In this document: piece by piece, positions 17,936 through 23,475 of the stretch
How positions within the stretch are numbered: position 1 is the first letter of the stretch
Layout of the letters: every line of letters begins with the position of its first letter
DNA from: Biscogniauxia marginata
Taxonomy: Eukaryota > Ascomycota > Sordariomycetes > Xylariales > Xylariaceae
NCBI GenBank assembly: GCA_022695795.1
Contig: MU404260.1
Location: forward strand, 1-23,475
Reading direction: 5' to 3'
DNA: 23,475 bases
Position numbers and translations under genes: made by a program
The notes under the pieces: generated by a model
What the model saw: the letters and a program-made list of their open reading frames with translations, nothing else
Database searches by the model: none
Told to the model about the DNA's origin: nothing

Positions 17936-18522
17936 CAACTCAAAAAGGCAGTAATTAGGGTATTCATGTAAAATCTCCCAAACAAATCCTTTCACGTGTC
18001 TTCGCTGTTAAGGACCGTGTTTGCTTTTTATCCTGTCAAATCCACTGTCTTAGCCTTTATTTACGGCTTCAGGATAAGGGGCGTCTAATTCTTACAAAGA
18101 GTGATAGTGTCCTTAATAGACAACAACTGAATCGCATTGTTGGAAACACAAAGCTATTCTCTCTATTCAATTGCCGGCACCTAAATGAGTGGTAAATATG
18201 CATCGGTGCGTTGCAAAGTCAACCAACCCGTTATTATATATTTATCGAGTTGTATATATGAAAATTCAGTAATGGTAACGCTCAGGTATATGTCTAAAAT
18301 GCCGACTCCTCCCTGTTTTAGTGTCACACATATCAAGAAGCGGAATTACGTGGAAGAACTTGTCACGGAACAGACCTTATGGTATGCATATTAGCAATGT
18401 TGTTGCGCGAAGCGCTAGAGCTATATATATGTCTGCCTTATAAATGAGTGTTTTGTTTCCGGCCGGCCCTGAGTTTATGATCTCTTCGTCACCTCTGGCT
18501 TTAAGTTAATATGACTAGACTA

Positions 18523-18843
18523 CTACTTATCCGTGAAGTACTTCTTGATAGAGCCATGGATCGCCTGCATATCCAATGTTTTAATATTGTGATGGCTAGG
18601 TACGTTCACAATGACACGAATGCTTCCTAATTTCAACCAATTTCTTCTGATAGTCTCCACTATAGGTCTGGCACACCTGCGATCATGACCGTTAATGTTC
18701 CTTTCCTCCTTGAACTGTCTGGGATGTCCCTTCAGTATTAAATCCATGCCGACCAGTAACCTGTTATTTGACGTCGATAGCACCGGTAGCCGTGAGCTGC
18801 ACTGTTTCAGAGAAGCAACCAGGAACGTAGCAAATAGACCCAA
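18523..18843 (-). CDS. Possible small hypothetical protein or gene remnant
   Basis: An ATG-initiated frame of 106 codons with a basic C-terminal half (RRNWLKLGSIRVIVNVPSHH, ending IKKYFTDK). I recognise no family. Codon use in the second half looks plausible for coding, but there is no supporting promoter, motif or splice structure. It may be a remnant of a lost gene or simply chance. Confidence 0.2.
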   Translation of the reverse strand: MGLFATFLVASLKQCSSRLPVLSTSNNRLLVGMDLILKGHPRQFKEERNINGHDRRCARPIVETIRRNWLKLGSIRVIVNVPSHHNIKTLDMQAIHGSIKKYFTDK

Positions 18844-19358
18844 GAGGCTTCGAATTCTAAGCCTCGTTTATCTTTATAACCTCGCGTTTAATAGGGAACG
18901 AAAAAAATAAATAAAGACGAATACCCTTATTTACATTGTTTCATTTAAAGTACTCCTATTTAGTAATCGCCAGTACTTAATATTAATATTTGAATTCTTA
19001 ATAAGTAAAAGCATATGAAATATCATATAATGTTATCCTTTTAACTGAAGTATATTTACTTAGAAGTGACATTTAGTATAGGTTGATATTATCACGATAC
19101 AGGCCTCCTGTTGAGGTAGGAGATATTGTTGTTGCTTGAAAAGCTAGAACTGAAAGCACGCAGATATGTTGCTTTTTCCCATCTATGTAGCCTCTTTGCT
19201 TCCTGAATACCCTTGTATACCGTGTCATATCGTTGCAAACCGCGAGGCTCTCCTGACGGATTGTCACGGCTTGTCAACAGAACAATAAGCAACCACCCCG
19301 CCATTGTATTCACTACTGAACAATAAGGACTGCACAAAGCCTGAAATGTATTTAGCTG

Positions 19359-19385
19359 CTAGAATGGCCCTAGCGACCATTCTAG
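19359..19385. other. 9-bp perfect stem hairpin
   Basis: CTAGAATGG and CCATTCTAG are exact inverted repeats around a 9-base loop. The hairpin lies 205 bases past the MFS stop codon in that gene's transcription direction. It could shape the 3' end of the mRNA or be a small relic of an inverted-repeat insertion. Confidence 0.35.
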
Positions 19386-19589
19386 ATTTTCCTTCTTCTT
19401 CACCTTTAGTATTTTCGTCAATACACCAGGAAATCGAGCCTTACCTTGAACCCCCTGCGCTGCCGTGACACGGATAATATTAACAGGAACTTACAGTACT
19501 TATATTCATTCCTGTATACCCCAATATTAGGACACCATAGATATCCCACTATCTAATTGAAATAAGCCACGTTTACCCCCGGCCTCCTC

Positions 19590-21535
19590 TTAAATTCTAT
19601 ATCTGAAGTGCTTGTTTTCCTTGTCTGTCTTATCCTCGAAACCTTCTAATAAGACTTCTTCGACTGCCTCTGAACGCATACCTAGCTGGTCTCTTCTCTT
19701 GTTATCGATCCAGCACCAGAGTGTATAGAGTGACTGGAACAGAATAGCGGCACAGGAAGTTCCTAGGAGTGCTTTAATCGCGGTTGGATATCTCGGGACC
19801 TCAGATGATAAAAACAGATGAGGCCCGATAATGTTCCCAATCACGAAACAGACAAAGTAGATTCCTAACATGCCACTGTTAGCTATTTCTTTTCCCACAG
19901 TGGTCTTATGGAAGAATAACGCATTGGGGTTATTCCTATATTACTCCCATTCACTCTACTATGCCAACACATAACACCTAACTGAGGTTTAACGGCGTTA
20001 GGAAATTCTTACCTAGAACAGTAGTACGCTTTGTGTGACCTGCCACGTTGAGTCCCGGAACGGTCCAATTGAGGACAATCGGTGACCCTATTATGTTCTG
20101 CAGCCAGCACATGGCAACTAGCGCATACCGATGCCTAATGTCGATAGTCAAAATTCCTATGAGACCGGCCATCACAAACAAAAGGCCAAACACAATAGTT
20201 GCGCCCACCATATTTCGAAATTGTGAAATGCGTCCGAGAAGGAGGCAGAATACCACTTCAAACGCACCTCCTGGTGCCTGTAGAAGCGAGGTCGTAAGCG
20301 CATCGAAATTAAAGCCCTTGATTATAGCGGACATGAAAGTTGTAACGGAACCGTTAAGGATCCCAAGGGTAATTGCCACGATCCAGAGGAGATAGCATTT
20401 TCCGTCAAGTAAAGCTTCTCTGATCTGATATGGTTTGATATGTGAGTCCTTGAGACCCATCTGGTTATTGGAAACACGCCACACAGCAACGACGCGTTCG
20501 TACTCTGTAAGCATCTTCGCATTGTGAGGACCGTCCGGCAGAAAGAACAGGATGACGAAACCCCACGCAAATGTAAGAGCGCCAACTATCTATACAAGTT
20601 TCAAGTAAATAAGGACTCCTAGCAATTTCTTGGAGCGTCTTACCAGAAAAATGAGTTTCCATTGGGCGATCGCTAGGCCTTGGGCCTTTCCTGAGCCGTA
20701 GGCTAGAAGCGCGCCTAAAATATTCGAAACGCCGTTGGTACAAAGCCAGATTGAGCTACGCATAGTTTGCTCTTTGCGAGTCCAGAGCATCGAAGTCAAT
20801 AGCACCCAAGCGGGCGAAATACAGCCTTCGAGCATACCCAGGAAGAAGCGAGCTGCGAAAAAGCCCCCGAAGCTGAACACTGCAGCTTGCAGCATACACA
20901 CAACCCCCCAGACGAATAGCATGCCGCCAACTAGTTTCCCGATGGCAACACGTTGTAGTAACATATTCCACGGCCAGGCTCCGCCTGGAAACAGAATTAG
21001 CACCACGCTTTTTGGGTTAGTTAAAGGAGCGTCTCATACACAGCCAACCGAAATATAGCGCGGAGGCTACCCAAGAGTAATCATCATTTACCATATGTGT
21101 GTCTTCTTGCAAGCCGTACGTATTGGCATAATTGAGGCTTTACAATGCGTCAGCGGGGTAAACTCCATGAGGCAATATTGGAGCACCGATTGGGCGTACG
21201 TCTGCTTATCAAGAAATGACAACATATAGGTAGTCATCATCTAAACTCGCTATTAGTCTTGCGGTAACTAAGAAACTAAACGTTGAAGCGTAGTTCCTCA
21301 CCATGGGTAGTACTATAAAGTCGAGCTTGCGCCGCACTTTGATTGCGTCGGCCTCGAGTTGTGCTTGATCATACTGCAGCGACTGCTGCAGCATTTCCTT
21401 GCCCAGCAGATCGAGATCATTGCGCCGATGAAGCAGACGCTGGAAGGCATTATGTTTTGATGATGATACGGAGCCTACACCAAGCTCAGCGTTGGTGAGC
21501 CTTTCGACATTCCGCTTATCCTCCTTTTCAGACAT
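19590..21535 (-). CDS. MFS transporter, Dal5/allantoate-permease (ACS) type
   Basis: I place six exons: 21535-21302, 21240-21200, 21137-21040, 20984-20644, 20589-20013 and 19882-19590, in phase to 527 aa. Introns are 54-62 nt except the last (130 nt), each with GT..AG ends. The hydrophilic N-terminus leads to VRRKLDFIVLPM, then LSFLDKQTLNYANTYGL and WVASALYFGWL, which are hallmarks of the anion:cation symporter branch of the major facilitator superfamily (allantoate, nicotinate, biotin and similar uptake). Later family phrases are GKLVGGMLFVWGVVCMLQA, FFLGMLEGCISPAWV, NVAGHTKRTTV and IGNIIGP. Twelve membrane segments are expected, at the plasma membrane. A four-codon uORF (ATG TCC CCG TGA) sits just before the start. 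It probably imports an organic acid or amide related to the neighbouring enzymes' substrate (inference). Complete. Confidence 0.9.
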
Positions 21536-22430
21536 TTTGTTTCACGGGGACATGAGGTTTAATAGACGAGATGACCAAAGTATGAAGAAGAGGGCGTGTT
21601 GTGTTGGGGTTGTACATATTCTACTGATAAGAAGTTCCCCACAGACATTGATATAAGTGTTCCCTGCATGAGGTAGATACAAATGACCTATATGGCGGCG
21701 TTCCCTTTTCCGAGAAAGGAGGGGGACAGACGATAACTATAAAAAAAAAGAATAATTGGGTAGATATATTCCGATCTATCTGGCAATAAGGTTTCTTCTA
21801 GTTCTTTCACAACTACATATTCCTTGAAGAGTGTGGCAGACAAATGATGTGGCACGAGTAGCTTGGAGGTCTCTTGATATTCCATTAAGCATTTCATGCA
21901 AACCGCTAGCATCGGGAAATATTCTCCATCCCAATATGAAATGCATACCATAATACCATAAATGTTTGTTATCTCTTATCTTTTGTAGTGTTAAGGTACC
22001 AGATAGGAGGTAGGGGTAGGTAAGACGATCGCTACAGTCAAGCTGTATGATAAGCCTGCTCTTTGGATCGATGTAACGTTTGAAGTCAATGTTGAGCACC
22101 AGCCGCCAATAACAATGGGAACGAGCATGATGGATAGCCTGTGGGCAACTCATACGCACCATGCTTATCGCTTCCGTACCACAAGTCAAGATGGGGAATA
22201 CAATTATACATATATGCATGTAGCAATCAGCGAAAACGTAATCATCGATAGCTAACCTTTTTTAATTGAGCTCGCTATGAAGCTAGTAGCCCGTATTTTT
22301 GGGCTTGATTTGAAAGGCTCCTTATCTCTCTAGCCTACTCGGTATCAAGATGGCTAGTCGCGAGCTAAACTAGTAACCAATCAAATTCCTTCCCGTAATG
22401 AGCACTATAAAAACCCTTTGTGCTTTAATA
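21536..22430. other. MFS upstream region and gene-island right edge
   Basis: The first few hundred bases are the MFS promoter side; no strong TATA box is seen. Two overlapping minus-strand open frames follow (see 21688-22219). From about 22430 composition changes abruptly to the RIP-degraded type. Confidence 0.55.
21688..22219 (-). pseudogene. Possible degraded gene, two overlapping frames
   Basis: Two ATG-initiated minus-strand frames overlap: 22219-21776 (147 codons, with LNIDFKRYIDPKSRLIIQLD) and 21951-21688 (87 codons, with FKEYVVVKELEETLLPDRSE). Each has a stretch with coding-like residue composition, and the switch from one to the other could be a frameshift or an unrecognised intron. 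I do not recognise a family. It could equally be non-coding DNA open by chance. Confidence 0.25.
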
Positions 22431-22726
22431 CGTAAAAAGTACCTATTTTAATGTTTTTCGTAAACGATAATACGTATCTTATAAATTAATTTTTTTTCAT
22501 TTTTTTAAAAAACATATATTACTTTAAATAAAAATCGAAAAAACTTTAAACTTTTTTATTTATTAATATAATTAAATTAAAAAATTAAAAAATTTTATTA
22601 ATATGTCTTATAAATAAGTAAGCTACTTAATTTTTTATATAAAATCGAATTTTTTTAAAAAAATTTATAACTTTACACGTAAAAATCGTAAAAATCTTAA
22701 ACTTTTTTTATTAATTATATGATTAT
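22431..22726. repeat. RIP-type AT-rich block with a degenerate tandem repeat
   Basis: Very AT-rich, no useful frames. Two similar segments (about 22469-22570 and 22606-22710) share the order CTTATAAAT, a T7A6-like run, AAAAATCG and TTAAACTTTTTT. They look like two mutated copies of a unit of about 137 bases. Confidence 0.5.
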
Positions 22727-23157
22727 TATGATAAACCTCCCTGTGTATTCCTAGTCAGCTGACTTCACAGGTAAGTACGTACTAAGTTTTCTTGATTTAA
22801 AGGTAATAATAAATTAAGGTTAATTCAAGAGATTCACTTTATCTTGTTCGTCAAAGAGATTTCAAGGTACTCTTACTATAGTGTTAAGGAGTGACTATAG
22901 TCTTAAATTAATAGCTAAAGAACTAGAATAAAGAACTAGATACATAAGAAATCCCGTTCTTCTTATACTTGTTCATTTTATCCTTCATTCCCCATAGATG
23001 GTATGTTAGATACCTTTGGATGAGTCTCATCCACACTCATCCATATCACGTGACAATAGGTCTCTTTCCCTTCCAGGATCCATGTCCGGTACGGACGTAA
23101 GAAGAGTGAGAATAATACCCCTGTCATTTAATTACTTACCCTGATTGGTTCGTAATA
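22727..23157 (-). mobile_element. LTR D: solo LTR with 5-bp target duplication
   Basis: 431 bases in reverse orientation. The plus-strand ends are TATGATAAACCTCC (RIP-altered TGTGACGAACCTCC) and TTCGTAATA (altered TTCGTAACA). It is flanked by ATTAT at 22722-22726 and ATTAT at 23158-23162. R-U5 (about 22727-22985) matches LTR A closely, while its U3 is different again and contains a CACGTG near 23047. No internal element sequence is attached, so it is a solo LTR left by recombination. It is less mutated than the body of the left element. Confidence 0.85.
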
Positions 23158-23475
23158 ATTATATAATTTAATATATTTTATAAGCGAATAAATTATATAA
23201 ACAAGTAAACTAGTTTTTATAATTTTCGTAGTTTTAATTATTAAAAAACATTTATACGATATTAAAATTAATTAATAATTATTATTATTTAAATTATTTT
23301 TTTAATTTTACGCTTTAAAAATTAAATACCTTTTTTATATTAAATATTCGGTTTTTTAACACGTAATTTAAATCGATTAATTTATAAATAATATATTTAT
23401 TATTATTATTAAAACGTGTAAAATTATATTTATATGTTTTTTTAAAAATTAAAAAATATTTATTTATTTATTTAT
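23158..23475. repeat. AT-rich RIP-degraded flank ending in (TTTA)n
   Basis: Strongly AT-rich with no usable frame. The last about 20 bases are a TTTA microsatellite, the reverse complement of the type at the left edge of the window. No domain or gene recognised. Confidence 0.65.

Larger units (their letters stand above)
17849..19589. other. Long intergenic stretch between J protein 2 and MFS gene
   Basis: About 1.7 kb with no recognised gene. The first 150 bases are the J protein 2 promoter. A weak minus-strand open frame lies at 18523-18843. A moderately AT-rich patch covers about 18895-19070. The right part lies downstream of the MFS stop and has one strong hairpin at 19359-19385. Several other short open frames look like chance. 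Confidence 0.55.

Noticed and set aside
19073..19337. Two overlapping 64- and 81-codon minus-strand frames
   Set aside because: No start context, motif or homology clue; they lie past the MFS stop and overlap each other in different frames.
1..23475. Microsatellites AAAT and TTTA at opposite window ends taken as a giant inverted repeat
   Set aside because: Beyond the simple repeats the flanking sequences do not match in reverse complement by eye, and such runs are common in AT-rich fungal DNA.

Overview
The window looks like nuclear DNA of a filamentous ascomycete (Pezizomycotina). The evidence is short introns of about 54-130 nt with GT..AG ends and CTAAC/CTGAC-like branch sites, fungal gene families, and two very AT-rich blocks showing the signature of repeat-induced point mutation (RIP): C-to-T and G-to-A changes, TA-rich sequence, and stops that are mostly TAA/TAG. 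A gene island of ordinary composition (about 8.5-22.4 kb) lies between a left RIP block (1-8440) and a right RIP block (about 22.43-23.475 kb).

Left block. It holds a dead Ty3/gypsy LTR retrotransposon on the + strand (5' LTR 952-1390, gag-like frame from about 1.78 kb, pol 3.9-7.4 kb, polypurine tract 7997-8009, 3' LTR 8013-8440). Protease, reverse transcriptase and zinc-knuckle motifs are still readable, but key residues are changed by G-to-A mutation. A second LTR of the same family (547-951) sits head-to-head against the 5' LTR, making a palindrome of about 0.85 kb. The two LTRs of the element share R-U5 but not U3. A minus-strand coiled-coil-like frame lies between pol and the 3' LTR. 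Right block: a 431-bp solo LTR of the same family (22727-23157) with a 5-bp target duplication ATTAT.

Gene island, left to right: FAD-dependent GMC oxidoreductase (-, five exons, 566 aa); J-domain protein 1 (-, 234 aa); binuclear-metal amidohydrolase (+, 455 aa); NAD(P)-binding reductase/epimerase-like protein (+, three exons, 222 aa); J-domain protein 2 (-, 303 aa); MFS transporter of the Dal5/allantoate-permease type (-, six exons, 527 aa). All six open reading frames are complete once introns are placed, and the active-site or signature motifs that can be read are present. I placed the introns by eye, using splice consensus, phase and protein continuity.

Inference: an oxidoreductase, a hydrolase, a reductase and an anion/amide-type permease together look like a small metabolic cluster (catabolic, detoxifying or biosynthetic). 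There is no backbone synthase and no transcription factor in the window. Two small J-domain proteins interleaved with these enzymes are the least expected part. No tRNA, rRNA or CRISPR array was seen.
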